In this document: one piece after another, positions 53,804 through 61,132 of the stretch | How the letters are laid out: the number at the start of each line of letters is the position of its first letter | Position numbering within the stretch: the first letter of the stretch is position 1 | Assembly (NCBI GenBank): GCA_934572335.1 | Contig: CAKTKU010000003.1 | Coordinates: 62,001-126,000 of the forward strand | Direction of reading: 5' to 3' | DNA: 64,000 bases | Source of the DNA: an uncultured Oscillospiraceae bacterium | Lineage (GTDB): Bacteria > Bacillota > Clostridia > Oscillospirales > Oscillospiraceae | Program-made: the position numbers and the translations under genes | The notes under the pieces: generated by a model | Told to the model about the DNA's origin: nothing | Seen by the model: only the letters and a program-made list of their open reading frames with translations | Database searches by the model: none

Positions 53804-55093
53804 TTAATTGGTCTTTTCTTTCGGCATCTCCCATGCGAGGTACACGCCGTTGAACTTATCCGCGTAGTCCTTTGAGGTGAATATCACGCTCATCGAATCC
53901 GTCAGCACAAGCTCCTTGTTCACCGTGATGAGGCTGCGCCCGTCGCGGTGCGGATCGACGATCGCGGTGGTCTTGGGTATGGTGTAGAGCATGCCGTCGG
54001 CTATCGCCTTCGCGTCTTCGCGCACAACGGGATACGCGCAGTCGAGCATCAGCACGCCCTTGAAGCCGCCCTCGCCCGCCCCGGTGTCGGCGGCAGTGAT
54101 GGCGAAGGTCGTGTCATCCTCGCGGGTGAACTTCTCCGCCGGGATGTACAGGAGGTTATCAAAGCGCGCCGCGTCGCCATTGAGCGGGGCAATGTCCTCC
54201 ATCTTGCCCGTGTCGGCGGTGACATTCTCGTCGATAATGTCGCGCACGGCCTCAAAATATATCTTCTGCCCCTCGTCGTTGGGGTGCACCCCGTCCGCCA
54301 GCGCCGCGAAGAAGCCCTGCTGCCCCAGCGCATAGTACGGGGCGAACGTGTCCGCCACGGGGACGCTGTAATACTCGCACACACTCTGAAGCGTCTGCAT
54401 ACGCGGCGTATATCCGCCCTCGGTCGCTTCCAGCACGTAGATTATCGCGCAGTCCGGGTTTTTCAGGTGTATCGCGCGCACGAGCGTTTCAAAGTATACG
54501 CCGAAGTCATCCTTCGGGTCGTCATTCCCGTAGCAGAGCACCGCAAGGTCGCAGTCCGCCGCCGCGTCGCCGTCCTTGACGGTCAGCATATCCGGGAAGA
54601 GGCTGTTGCCCGCCCCGGCGAGGTTTTCCACCGTCATGCTGCCCTTATAGTCTGCGCCGGAGAGATATTTATCCTCGACATAGTCCTTCAAAAGGTTCTG
54701 CCACATTGTCCCCTCGCCCGACGCGCCGTAGCCGCTGATGACGGAGTCGCCCATTATCAGCATTTTCACGTCGCACCCATGGGCGAGCTTCTGATAAAAG
54801 CTGTATTTCTTCGCATCCTCGGCGCGCTTTGCCCGCTCCGCCTCCGCGCGTTCAGCCTCCTCCTTCGCGCGCTGCTCCTCGGCGGCCTGCGCCGCTGCTG
54901 CTTCTTCCTCGGCAGCAGCGTCGGCCTGCGGCTCCGTGCTCTGCGCCGGGGCGATCTCCCCGCGCTCAAGCTTCGCCTGCCGCGCCTGCAAAACGATCAC
55001 GAACACCAGTGCCGCGATCAGCACCGCCAGCACCGCGATCAGCGCGATCTTCACCGCCGGGCTGTAGCTCGGCTTTTCGTATTTCTTTTTCAT
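53804..55093 (-). CDS. Membrane-anchored SGNH/GDSL-type hydrolase
   Basis: 429 residues. An N-terminal membrane anchor (about 15-36) is followed by an Ala/Glu/Lys-rich stalk (about 50-95, coiled-coil-like), then an SGNH hydrolase domain with MGDSVISGYG (Ser117), GND (block III, about 190) and DGVHPNDEG (Asp/His, about 266). A further C-terminal beta region of about 120 residues follows. It is probably an esterase acting outside the cell on acylated glycans. The ATG at 55093 is used: the open frame runs back through the adjacent MITE, but AGAGGG and the membrane anchor fit this start. Any promoter must lie inside or beyond the MITE. Confidence 0.82.
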   Translation of the reverse strand: MKKKYEKPSYSPAVKIALIAVLAVLIAALVFVIVLQARQAKLERGEIAPAQSTEPQADAAAEEEAAAAQAAEEQRAKEEAERAEAERAKRAEDAKKYSFYQKLAHGCDVKMLIMGDSVISGYGASGEGTMWQNLLKDYVEDKYLSGADYKGSMTVENLAGAGNSLFPDMLTVKDGDAAADCDLAVLCYGNDDPKDDFGVYFETLVRAIHLKNPDCAIIYVLEATEGGYTPRMQTLQSVCEYYSVPVADTFAPYYALGQQGFFAALADGVHPNDEGQKIYFEAVRDIIDENVTADTGKMEDIAPLNGDAARFDNLLYIPAEKFTREDDTTFAITAADTGAGEGGFKGVLMLDCAYPVVREDAKAIADGMLYTIPKTTAIVDPHRDGRSLITVNKELVLTDSMSVIFTSKDYADKFNGVYLAWEMPKEKTN

Positions 55094-55120
55094 TCTTCCG
55101 TCCCTCTCATCCTCGGTGTA

Positions 55121-55475
55121 TACCCTCGATTGACAAGGACACACACGGTTTTGACGGGCAGAAAAACGCCCATACATCCTCAAAGACCTTGTAAATACAC
55201 AAAGTATTCCCTGCGGCCTTTTCGTCGTCTGCCCGCTTTTCTGCCACGGCAAAACTGCTTTGCACCTGACAGCGATGTATTTTCGTGTGATTTTTGGTTT
55301 TTGAGGTAAAGAACACAAACTGTCTTGGTACTCCGAGCAAAGCCCAGCGAAGCGGGTTTGCGAGGAAAAGGAAGAAGGAGCGAGCATAATGTAGTTTTCA
55401 CCGTAAGGCGGAAACGAAATGGCGCGAGCTTCTTCTGACGTTGTCAGGCGTGTGTGCTCTTGTCAACCGAGGGTA
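55121..55475. mobile_element. MITE-like repeat, copy 1
   Basis: 355 bases including the flanking TA dinucleotides. The ends form a terminal inverted repeat: CCCTCGATTGACAAGGACAC at the left against the reverse complement of the right end, CCCTCGGTTGACAAGAGCAC. The TA on each side fits an IS630/Tc1-mariner-type target duplication. A second copy, over 90 percent identical by eye and in the same orientation, is at 63496-63851. It encodes no transposase. The minus frames through it are open in both copies, but there is no ribosome binding site or family, so I treat it as non-coding. Confidence 0.82.
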
Positions 55476-55551
55476 TCTATATAGTATAATATTACCTCAC
55501 CGAATGACATAAGGCAACAGAATTTTTGTCCTGCTCAATGTGCTTCGCACA

Positions 55552-55567
55552 AGGTCACAAGTTCGAG
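55552..55567 (+). repeat. Inverted 16-base copy of the tRNA-Val T-arm
   Basis: AGGTCACAAGTTCGAG here is identical to the T-arm of the tRNA-Val gene that starts 53 bases further right on the opposite strand. It may be the remnant of another tRNA or attachment site; no full tRNA can be folded from it. Confidence 0.4.
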
Positions 55568-55581
55568 CGGTCTATACAAAT

Positions 55582-55613
55582 AAAAAAAGCCCGCAGAACC
55601 GAAGTTCTACGGG
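55582..55613 (-). terminator. Terminator of the left tRNA-Val
   Basis: CCCGCAGAAC (55590-55599) pairs with GTTCTACGGG (55604-55613) with one mismatch, followed on the minus strand by seven T. It lies seven bases after the tRNA 3-prime end. Confidence 0.8.
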
Positions 55614-55619
55614 ACTTTG

Positions 55620-55695
55620 TGGTGGACGATACAAGACTCGAACTTGTGACCTCCCGCACGTCAAGCGGATGCGCTACCAGCTGCGCCAATCGTCC
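55620..55695 (-). tRNA. tRNA-Val (GAC), left copy
   Basis: A 76-base gene with encoded CCA. Acceptor GGACGAT pairs with ATCGTCC, D-arm GCGC/GCGC, anticodon stem TCCGC/GCGGG with loop TTGACGT (anticodon GAC), and T-arm ACAAG/CTTGT with TTCGAGT loop. It is identical to the right copy at 62516-62591. Its own promoter lies at 55747-55775, inside the integrated element. Confidence 0.95.
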
Positions 55696-55746
55696 GTAGC
55701 AAAAAGTGCATGAAACCGTCGATGTTTAATATTTTTGAGCACTTTT

Positions 55747-55775
55747 ATTATAACATAGAATTGCCGAAATTACAA
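55747..55775 (-). promoter_or_regulatory. Promoter of the left tRNA-Val
   Basis: TTGTAA (55770-55775) and TATAAT (55747-55752) with a 17-base spacer on the minus strand. The element thus brings its own promoter for the copied tRNA. Confidence 0.7.
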
Positions 55776-55800
55776 CTGGAAACGCTGATTCGGCTTTGCT

Positions 55801-55822
55801 GTTGACATTTTTGTTGACACTG
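55801..55822 (+). repeat. Integrase arm-type repeat, left
   Basis: Two GTTGACA units spaced by 12 bases. The 22-base block matches the one at 62399-62420 in 21 positions and has the same orientation. It lies about 105 bases inside the left tRNA end, as expected for arm-type integrase sites. Confidence 0.6.
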
Positions 55823-55975
55823 CGAAGAGCCTGTTTTACCAGTGTTTATGCGGCTTTCTTGCTCTATGGGCGGCATAAAACCGACAGAATTGGCTCGATT
55901 TCCCACTGTTATTATTAGGTGGGAGGTCCAAACACTGACTTGAAGAAAAAACACGCTGAAAAAATGCCTCATGTA

Positions 55976-56005
55976 TTGACTTCCTGATTGCTGCTGCGAT
56001 AGTAT
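55976..56005 (+). promoter_or_regulatory. Promoter of the helicase gene
   Basis: TTGACT (55976-55981) and TAGTAT (56000-56005) with an 18-base spacer, about 30 bases before the GTG start. Confidence 0.5.
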
Positions 56006-56031
56006 ATTATCAGAGAAAGGGAAGTGATTAG

Positions 56032-57702
56032 GTGGGGAAAAGGCTTTTAGATACCGTGCTTGATTATGAAAAGGACATTGCCCCGTATCGTTTTATTCAG
56101 ATATATTCTGGAGTTGGAAGCGGGAAAAATTTGTGGGTGCAGAAATTGGCCGAATCGGGCAGCCATGTTCTCCTCATAACGTCCCGTCAGATCACAGCAG
56201 ACGCACAAGCAAAAAAGCTGGACGCTTCCCGCTGGATAAACCTTGACCAGTTGCTGGATGCCGACGAAAGAGAGTTTGAATGTTTATATTCTGACATCGT
56301 TCACAATGTTGTATGCACCAACTCAGGGCTTGAAAAATTCGTGCGTTATCATTTCTCGGTGGACGATACAAGAACGCATCTATGGAACAAGTTTGACTAT
56401 ATCGTACTGGATGAAGCACATTCTCTGTCTACGGACGCAACATTTGCGGATGCTCCATTTTATGTGGAAAAATTTCTCGACTATGCGATTCATCACAGCA
56501 GTTCTTCCTGCCGCTATATATTTATGACAGGAACATTAGCGCCTATCAAATGGCTGCTCAATGATTATGCCGATGAAGTTCATCTTGCCGATTACTTTGA
56601 AAAGTGCGAACACGTCGTTCCCCAAAAAGTCTACCTTATAAACGGAAGAAAATCCAAGCAAATACTTGTCAACGCACTTCGCGCCGGGCGTCGTGTCGTG
56701 TACTTTGCGAACACCATAAAAAGTATGACGCAGTTAATCAGTTACCTTAAGGACAACGGTATATCTGAACACGATATAGGAGTCATGTATGCTAACGACG
56801 ATGACAACAAATATTTTTCCGATGAGCTTGTAAAACGTAAAGCCGCCATATACCAGTCACTGAAAGATGAGGAGATGTTACCCTCAGACATAAAGCTCTT
56901 TATTGCAACGACGAAGTGCAAAGAGGGCATTAATATCATGGATGAGGATATATCAATCATGCTATCTGAAAATCATTATTATATTGACTTAATTCAAATG
57001 GCGGGGAGAGTGCGCAAGGGGCTTAATACGCTGTATGTCATTTATGATGCACAACAGAACTATGACAGCTTTTCCCGCTTTGATGCAGAGGTAAACAGAG
57101 AATGTGTCGCAGGGGTAAATGAGGCTTACTCAAAGTACATTGCAGAACGCAGAAAACACGGTGACACTGTCGATACAGCACAGCTGATAAAGCGAGTAGA
57201 AAATATGTTCCGGTGCATCAGATTCAATCCCATCACGCAGGCTTTCGAGGCATACGAGGGGCGCATTAATGGAATATTGGATTATTGCAGCAGTATAAAT
57301 GATTTCGCCTGTTATGCTGACAGCTGGGACGAACCTGTAAACGACTACGGTGAGTTCGGCTGTGAGTTGATCAAACGGTGGTTTCCGTATTCCCAAATTT
57401 TTATTATCAATAAGAGACCATCACATGGGGAGGTCAAAGATACAATCCTGAGCTATCTAAGGCAGCATGATTACATGAACCGTGCATTGTCAAAGGAAGA
57501 GCAATCGAATATAAAGGACTATATAAACAGAGAATTCGGGATATATGGCAACCGCGTTGCAGGTATGTCCATTCCGGTCAAAAGCCTTGCGCCCGCTCTT
57601 GGACACCTTAATATTTCATGCAGGAAAACCGGCAGGAACAGTGAGGGAAAGCGGGTTATCGAATATACGCTACCCGATGATGGGATCGATATTGAATTAT
57701 AA
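56032..57702 (+). CDS. SF2-type helicase of the integrative element
   Basis: 556 residues, GTG start with AAAGGGAAG upstream. Helicase motifs in order are a Walker A variant YSGVGSGKN (about 26-34), motif II DYIVLDEAHSL (about 122-132), motif III MTGTL and, in the second RecA-like domain, VVYFANTIKSM, FIATTKCKEGINI and motif VI IQMAGRVRKG (about 322-331). The C-terminal 200 residues match nothing I recognise. It could unwind element DNA for replication or act in transfer or defence; the context does not decide. Confidence 0.75.
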   Translation: MGKRLLDTVLDYEKDIAPYRFIQIYSGVGSGKNLWVQKLAESGSHVLLITSRQITADAQAKKLDASRWINLDQLLDADEREFECLYSDIVHNVVCTNSGLEKFVRYHFSVDDTRTHLWNKFDYIVLDEAHSLSTDATFADAPFYVEKFLDYAIHHSSSSCRYIFMTGTLAPIKWLLNDYADEVHLADYFEKCEHVVPQKVYLINGRKSKQILVNALRAGRRVVYFANTIKSMTQLISYLKDNGISEHDIGVMYANDDDNKYFSDELVKRKAAIYQSLKDEEMLPSDIKLFIATTKCKEGINIMDEDISIMLSENHYYIDLIQMAGRVRKGLNTLYVIYDAQQNYDSFSRFDAEVNRECVAGVNEAYSKYIAERRKHGDTVDTAQLIKRVENMFRCIRFNPITQAFEAYEGRINGILDYCSSINDFACYADSWDEPVNDYGEFGCELIKRWFPYSQIFIINKRPSHGEVKDTILSYLRQHDYMNRALSKEEQSNIKDYINREFGIYGNRVAGMSIPVKSLAPALGHLNISCRKTGRNSEGKRVIEYTLPDDGIDIEL

Positions 57703-58003
57703 TAGTGGCATACTAAATTTACGATTTTGTTCCCCACAGGCTATATTTCATCGCTTATCAGGTCGTCTCCCCCTCTTGTGCCTTTGCTGACGCAAAACCG
57801 CCCCCTCTTTCGAGAAGGGGCTGCACGCTTTGCCTTCCTATTGCTTGCGCAATACTCAGCCAAAAATTCATTCTATTCTTATATGAGTATAAATGCGTTT
57901 CCTTGTGCGATTCGTTTTGCCAGTGAGCGGGAACATATCAGCAGCATAATGCTAGTAAATCCGATTGTTATCTATCGTTACCAGACCGGTATTTCTGCAC
58001 CTA
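57703..58003. other. Intergenic region after the helicase
   Basis: No gene is supported. A GC-rich hairpin at 57800-57821 (GCCCCCTC..GAGAAGGGGC) without a T-run may mark the end of the helicase transcript. A short open plus frame across 57727-58014 lacks a ribosome binding site. Confidence 0.4.
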
Positions 58004-58031
58004 TTGACATATAGCGGAATTGTGCTATACT
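58004..58031 (+). promoter_or_regulatory. Promoter of the SAM-riboswitch unit
   Basis: TTGACA (58004-58009) and TATACT (58026-58031) with a 16-base spacer. The predicted transcript starts near 58038, about 290 bases before the first ATG. Confidence 0.7.
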
Positions 58032-58037
58032 ATTGCT

Positions 58038-58191
58038 GTAGCCAAAAGCTGCCCCGTCTGTAAAGACGCAGATGATTATCATATGCACTGCACAGGCTTG
58101 CGCCGGTGTGATAATTGAGAAATGTGCATACCCAGATATATCTGTGAGCGTATACGTGCACAGTTTTACGCTCGAAATCAATTGAATACTG
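58038..58191 (+). ncRNA. Structured leader upstream of the SAM aptamer
   Basis: About 150 transcribed bases with nested dyads: GTCT/AGAC around 58056-58067, ATTATCA with TGATAAT (about 58075-58116) enclosing CACA..GGC-ttgc-GCC..TGTG, an outer CAGAT/ATCTG pair, and TATGCAC with GTGCATA as an alternative. No reading frame with a ribosome binding site is present. It matches no RNA family I know and may be a second regulatory domain. Confidence 0.4.
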
Positions 58192-58276
58192 ACCTATAAG
58201 AGATGCGCGAGGGACAAGCCCTATGACCGCACGGCAACCTCCCAGAGAGAAAGGTGCCAAAGCTTGTATGATAGGT
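58192..58276 (+). ncRNA. SAM-I-like riboswitch (S box), short P4
   Basis: P1 is closed by ACCTAT (58192-58197) and ATAGGT (58271-58276). The S-box core follows in order: AAGAGA, TGCG..CGCA of P2a, GAGGGAC..GCCC..TATGA of P2b with the kink-turn, CGGCAACCT and AAGGTGCCAA of P3. P4 is reduced to CAA-agc-TTG, shorter than in typical S boxes, so this may be a variant. A terminator follows at 58281-58303 and then the alpha-CTD-like gene, so SAM should switch the unit off. Confidence 0.78.
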
Positions 58277-58280
58277 ATGC

Positions 58281-58303
58281 CCTGTCCCGCGACAGGATTT
58301 TTT
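58281..58303 (+). terminator. Riboswitch-controlled terminator
   Basis: CCTGTC (58281-58286), loop CCGC, GACAGG (58291-58296), then ATTTTTT. It lies five bases after the S-box P1 and 27 bases before the ATG. Confidence 0.8.
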
Positions 58304-58330
58304 GCGCCTATTTTTCGGGAGGAACAGAGA

Positions 58331-58882
58331 ATGGAGGATGCAGAAATGACTGGCGAGACAATATACGAGATCACTACGCAATGGGGCAATGTCCAGCTTG
58401 ACGAACGGTCATACCGTGATTATCTTGCGGGGCGCTCGTGGCTGAGTTCGACGTTTGACGTTATGAGCGATAGCCGCGAACAAGCACCCGCAACCGCAGA
58501 GTGTCCAAGAGACGTTTCAAAAGAGGCGGTAAAGCTGAGGGATGAAGCGGGTAAACACGGTATACAGCATACCTTGCAGGCAAATTTTTCAGGCAAAGCG
58601 GTACAAATCCCGTACAGGCAGAGAATGGCTGGCATAGGTATAGAAGAGCTGAATCTATCTGTACGTGCTTGCAATGGGCTTATGAGAGCGGGCGTGAATA
58701 CGCTCGGCAAGCTCAACGACGCTATGAAAACAGAGCGCGGAATTGCAGGAATAAGAAATCTGGGCGCAAAGAGCGTAAAGGAGATAAACAAGGCTTTTCT
58801 CCTGTTTACATACTCGCAGCTGTCACCGGCAGAGAGAGCAGAATACTGGCAGAGAATGATCGATAACGAATCAGGATGCTAA
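58331..58882 (+). CDS. RNA polymerase alpha-CTD-like domain protein
   Basis: 183 residues from the ATG at 58331, which has GGGAGGA seven bases upstream; the longer frame would start inside the riboswitch. Residues 104-158 (IEELNLSVRACNGLMRAGVN, TLGKL, GIRNLGAKSVKEINKAF) closely follow the helix-hairpin-helix of the RpoA C-terminal domain, which binds UP-element DNA and activators. The N-terminal 100 residues do not resemble the RpoA assembly domain, so it cannot replace alpha. It may bind DNA, or modulate host or element transcription. Translation would be coupled to the small membrane gene 14 bases downstream. SAM control of such a gene is unusual. Confidence 0.75.
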   Translation: MEDAEMTGETIYEITTQWGNVQLDERSYRDYLAGRSWLSSTFDVMSDSREQAPATAECPRDVSKEAVKLRDEAGKHGIQHTLQANFSGKAVQIPYRQRMAGIGIEELNLSVRACNGLMRAGVNTLGKLNDAMKTERGIAGIRNLGAKSVKEINKAFLLFTYSQLSPAERAEYWQRMIDNESGC

Positions 58883-58896
58883 TAGGAGGGCACTAT

Positions 58897-59172
58897 ATGT
58901 CTAATGACTTTGACTTCAATCACGACGGCAAGGTTGATATGCAGGACGTGCATTTGTATGAAGACATATTCAGCGACGAGAGCGAGAGTAACAAGCAGAC
59001 GTACAGGCGCAGCTCAGGTGGTCATATAAGCGGTGGGGCGGTCATAGGTGCAATATTGGCGGTTTCGTATCTCAGCTCTTTGCTCAACGGCACGATCGGA
59101 GCCAATTGGTTTACGCTGATTCTAGGCATTATTAGTATTGTTGTACTGGTAAAGTGTCTGATGTCATTTTAG
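58897..59172 (+). CDS. Small membrane protein with dockerin/EF-hand-like motif
   Basis: 91 residues from the ATG at 58897 (GGAGGG seven bases upstream). An acidic calcium-loop-like motif DFNHDGKVDMQDVHLYEDIF (residues 6-25) is followed by a Ser/Gly linker and two hydrophobic segments (about 46-63 and 70-89). One dockerin-type half repeat is present, not a full domain. It is second in the SAM-controlled unit; function unknown. Confidence 0.62.
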   Translation: MSNDFDFNHDGKVDMQDVHLYEDIFSDESESNKQTYRRSSGGHISGGAVIGAILAVSYLSSLLNGTIGANWFTLILGIISIVVLVKCLMSF

Positions 59173-59221
59173 TGCGCAGGACACGGAATAGCGCCCAAAA
59201 CTCAATGATTGCAATAGAAAA

Positions 59222-59252
59222 CGCGGCCACGGGGATTAACCTTGTGGCCGCG
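59222..59252. terminator. Hairpin between convergent units of the element
   Basis: A perfect 9-base stem, CGCGGCCAC (59222-59230) with GTGGCCGCG (59244-59252), and further outer pairing AATGATT/AATCATT. There is no T-run, so it may be a weak bidirectional terminator. Confidence 0.5.
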
Positions 59253-59333
59253 TAATCATTATAAACTATATTAGGCTGCAATCCAAGTTGTGGAATTAAG
59301 GCGGGCAAAGCCTGGACCTTTATCCTTATTTGT

Positions 59334-59717
59334 TTATTTGTTTATTTCCGCTTCCAGTTCTGCTTCAATTTCTTCGTCCGTAAGATATGGGTCGGCTTCT
59401 GCTTCTTTGCCCTGAGTTAAGTTTAACCGTGCAAGCTGCTCCCTAATTATCTGTTTTTTCTTTTCCTCTTCCTTTAACACGTGTTCCCTCTTTTTTTCTG
59501 AGTTTGGTTTAGACGAGTTTTCCACTAGTTCACCAAACGCGACCAAAAACAAGGTAGACAAATATGCACAGATTGGGCAGGCAATTAACAGCAATATAAA
59601 TACTCCGGCTCCTGCATCTACTCCAACTGTAAATGCAAGCACAACATATACCAATATGGAGATCCAAAATGCTATAATGGATACTGTTTTTATTTTTTTA
59701 CCCGGGTTAGTAAACAT
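59334..59717 (-). CDS. Small membrane protein, element cargo
   Basis: 127 residues from the ATG at 59717 (AAAGGA nine bases upstream). Two hydrophobic segments (about 11-33 and 38-63) are followed by a strongly charged helix (SEKKREHVLKEEEKKKQIIR) and an acidic end. No family recognised. Third and last gene of the minus operon from the divergent promoter, 80 bases after the zinc-ribbon gene. Confidence 0.6.
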   Translation of the reverse strand: MFTNPGKKIKTVSIIAFWISILVYVVLAFTVGVDAGAGVFILLLIACPICAYLSTLFLVAFGELVENSSKPNSEKKREHVLKEEEKKKQIIREQLARLNLTQGKEAEADPYLTDEEIEAELEAEINK

Positions 59718-59797
59718 GTTAAACGTCCTTTCAAAATGATATGACAAATTTTGTTTGTATGTAACAGAGAAACTGCTTTCTCATTTTCTGTCCTCCG

Positions 59798-60451
59798 TTA
59801 TTTCTTTGGGTCAAATTTGTATCCGCATTTCTGGCAAACATTCATCGGCTTGCCGCTCCCGATAAACCCCCACACAAGAGAATAGCCGCGGTTTACAGTT
59901 GCAATTGAGGTTGAACCACATTTAGGGCATTTTACGGGTGCTGACGCCTTTTCAGCCTTCTCATTTGCAATTCTTATTTCTTCCGCTTTGCGCGCATCCT
60001 CTGCACGAATTACTTTTTGCTGGTATGCACTAAAATCTGTTTGCGATAGATTATAATCAGACACAGCATCTTTGTACACTGAATATGCGGTAGCAGCCAT
60101 AATGAAGAAAAAAGCTGCAATGCAAAACTTAAAAAAATGAAAACCATCATATAACGACATAACCAACCATAGAACTCCAATTATTCCGCAAACCGCTCCC
60201 CCTGCTACATATACACCTTTCCGCGGCTCTTCCGGGACTTTAATATTTGCCAGTCTATGCTTTAGTTCTTCCGCTTCTTTTTCTTTCTGGACTTTCGCTT
60301 TTTGGGCAGCTGACACGGCATTTTCCTTTGCCATTCGCTCATTCTGTTGCTTGACAAAGTAATCATGTATTCCAAAGCCACACTCTGGACAGCATTGAGC
60401 CGAATCAGATACATTTTCTTTTCCACATTCCGGACATTTAATTAGTGCCAT
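59798..60451 (-). CDS. Membrane protein with N- and C-terminal zinc ribbons
   Basis: 217 residues. A zinc ribbon at each end: CPECGKENVSDSAQCCPECG at 5-24, and CPKCGSTS..CQKCGYKF near 178-212. Between them are a charged coiled-coil-like helix (about 32-75), two membrane segments (about 82-100 and 108-128), and a second helix. Its ATG touches the stop of the upstream 60-residue gene, with GAGGGG before it. It is a common architecture of clostridial membrane proteins without known function. Confidence 0.65.
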   Translation of the reverse strand: MALIKCPECGKENVSDSAQCCPECGFGIHDYFVKQQNERMAKENAVSAAQKAKVQKEKEAEELKHRLANIKVPEEPRKGVYVAGGAVCGIIGVLWLVMSLYDGFHFFKFCIAAFFFIMAATAYSVYKDAVSDYNLSQTDFSAYQQKVIRAEDARKAEEIRIANEKAEKASAPVKCPKCGSTSIATVNRGYSLVWGFIGSGKPMNVCQKCGYKFDPKK

Positions 60452-60634
60452 TTATTTTTCCCCTCTGTTATTAACTGTTATTGACCAGCCTTTGATTTTT
60501 GCAAACTCGCTTGCTGCCTCAAGATTTAGAGTTTGGATTATATGCAGATCTTTCTCGGTAGGGGGATGATGACTGTGGATAGTTATATAAACTCGTCCAC
60601 TCGGGTTTTCGACGTGACTGTCAGTATGCACCAT
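60452..60634 (-). CDS. 60-residue protein, first gene of the element minus operon
   Basis: Starts MVHTDSHVENPSGRVYITIH at the ATG at 60634, with AAAGGAAC at good distance; an outer ATG at 60724 would lie upstream of the promoter. The sequence is polar and ends SITVNNRGEK. No family recognised. Stop and next start are adjacent (TAA-ATG), so it is co-translated with the zinc-ribbon gene. Confidence 0.55.
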   Translation of the reverse strand: MVHTDSHVENPSGRVYITIHSHHPPTEKDLHIIQTLNLEAASEFAKIKGWSITVNNRGEK

Positions 60635-60661
60635 TTTAATTGTTCCTTTCTTTAATACTTG

Positions 60662-60712
60662 TTGCACAATAGTCGCTACAAATATTATAGTCTTTATAGC
60701 GACTATAGTCAA
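60662..60712. promoter_or_regulatory. Divergent promoters with inverted-repeat operator
   Basis: Minus strand: TTGACT (60707-60712) and TATAAT (60684-60689), 17-base spacer. Plus strand: TTGCAC (60662-60667) with TTATAG (60685-60690), 17-base spacer. The half-sites ATAGTCGCTA (60669-60678) and TAGCGACTAT (60697-60706) are a perfect 10-base inverted repeat that brackets both -10 boxes. A repressor bound here would shut both directions, as in lysogeny-type switches. The regulator at 60762-60980 is the obvious candidate. Confidence 0.75.
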
Positions 60713-60726
60713 GTATGCGGTCACAT

Positions 60727-60751
60727 CCTAAGATAAGAATGAAATCTTAGG
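60727..60751 (+). promoter_or_regulatory. Hairpin overlapping the regulator ribosome binding site
   Basis: CCTAAGAT (60727-60734) pairs with ATCTTAGG (60744-60751). The second arm includes the first bases of the Shine-Dalgarno AGGAGGG (60749-60755), so the fold could limit translation of the regulator. Confidence 0.5.
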
Positions 60752-60761
60752 AGGGCTATAA

Positions 60762-60980
60762 ATGATAAGCTACGCCGCATTCTGGGAAACGCTGAAAAGG
60801 TCGAGTGAGTCCACATATACGCTGATTAAGGACTACCATATATCAAGCTCCACGATAGACAAGTTGCGTAAAAACAAGCCGCTGAACACAACCACTATCA
60901 ATGACCTATGCCGCATACTGCAATGCCGGGTACAGGACATAATGGAGTATCTGCCATCTGACGACGACCAAGTACTATAA
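60762..60980 (+). CDS. Cro/CI-type HTH regulator of the element
   Basis: 72 residues, a single XRE/HTH_26-type domain: FWETLKRSSESTYTLIKDYH, then ISSSTIDKLRKNKPLNTTTI, NDLCRILQCRVQDIMEYLPS. The recognition helix is about residues 27-38. It is transcribed divergently from the cargo operon and next to a bipartite operator, and is followed by a terminator at 60984-61015. It probably controls both its own gene and the minus operon. Confidence 0.82.
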   Translation: MISYAAFWETLKRSSESTYTLIKDYHISSSTIDKLRKNKPLNTTTINDLCRILQCRVQDIMEYLPSDDDQVL

Positions 60981-60983
60981 AAA

Positions 60984-61015
60984 ACCCTGCTATCGCACTT
61001 TTTCGGTAGCAGGGT
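60984..61015 (+). terminator. Terminator of the regulator gene
   Basis: ACCCTGCTA (60984-60992) pairs with TAGCAGGGT (61007-61015), followed by a modest T-rich stretch. Confidence 0.7.
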
Positions 61016-61132
61016 AACTCTTTATATGCTTGCGTGAGAGTATGCTTATATAACATTTAGTTGGGCGGAAATTTACTTGGCATTTTTAACAAATTTTCGT
61101 CTGCTACTTTGTGCGCTTAGCCATAGCTATTA

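Noticed and set aside
55094..55387. Longer N-terminus of the SGNH hydrolase reaching into the MITE
   Set aside because: The membrane anchor and Shine-Dalgarno fit the ATG at 55093; the extension is MITE-derived.
55107..55401. Small open frames through the MITE, conserved between both copies
   Set aside because: They are kept in several frames at once simply because the two repeats are nearly identical; no ribosome binding site and no protein family.
57727..58014. 95-codon plus frame after the helicase
   Set aside because: No ribosome binding site, no family, and its 3-prime end runs into the promoter of the SAM unit.
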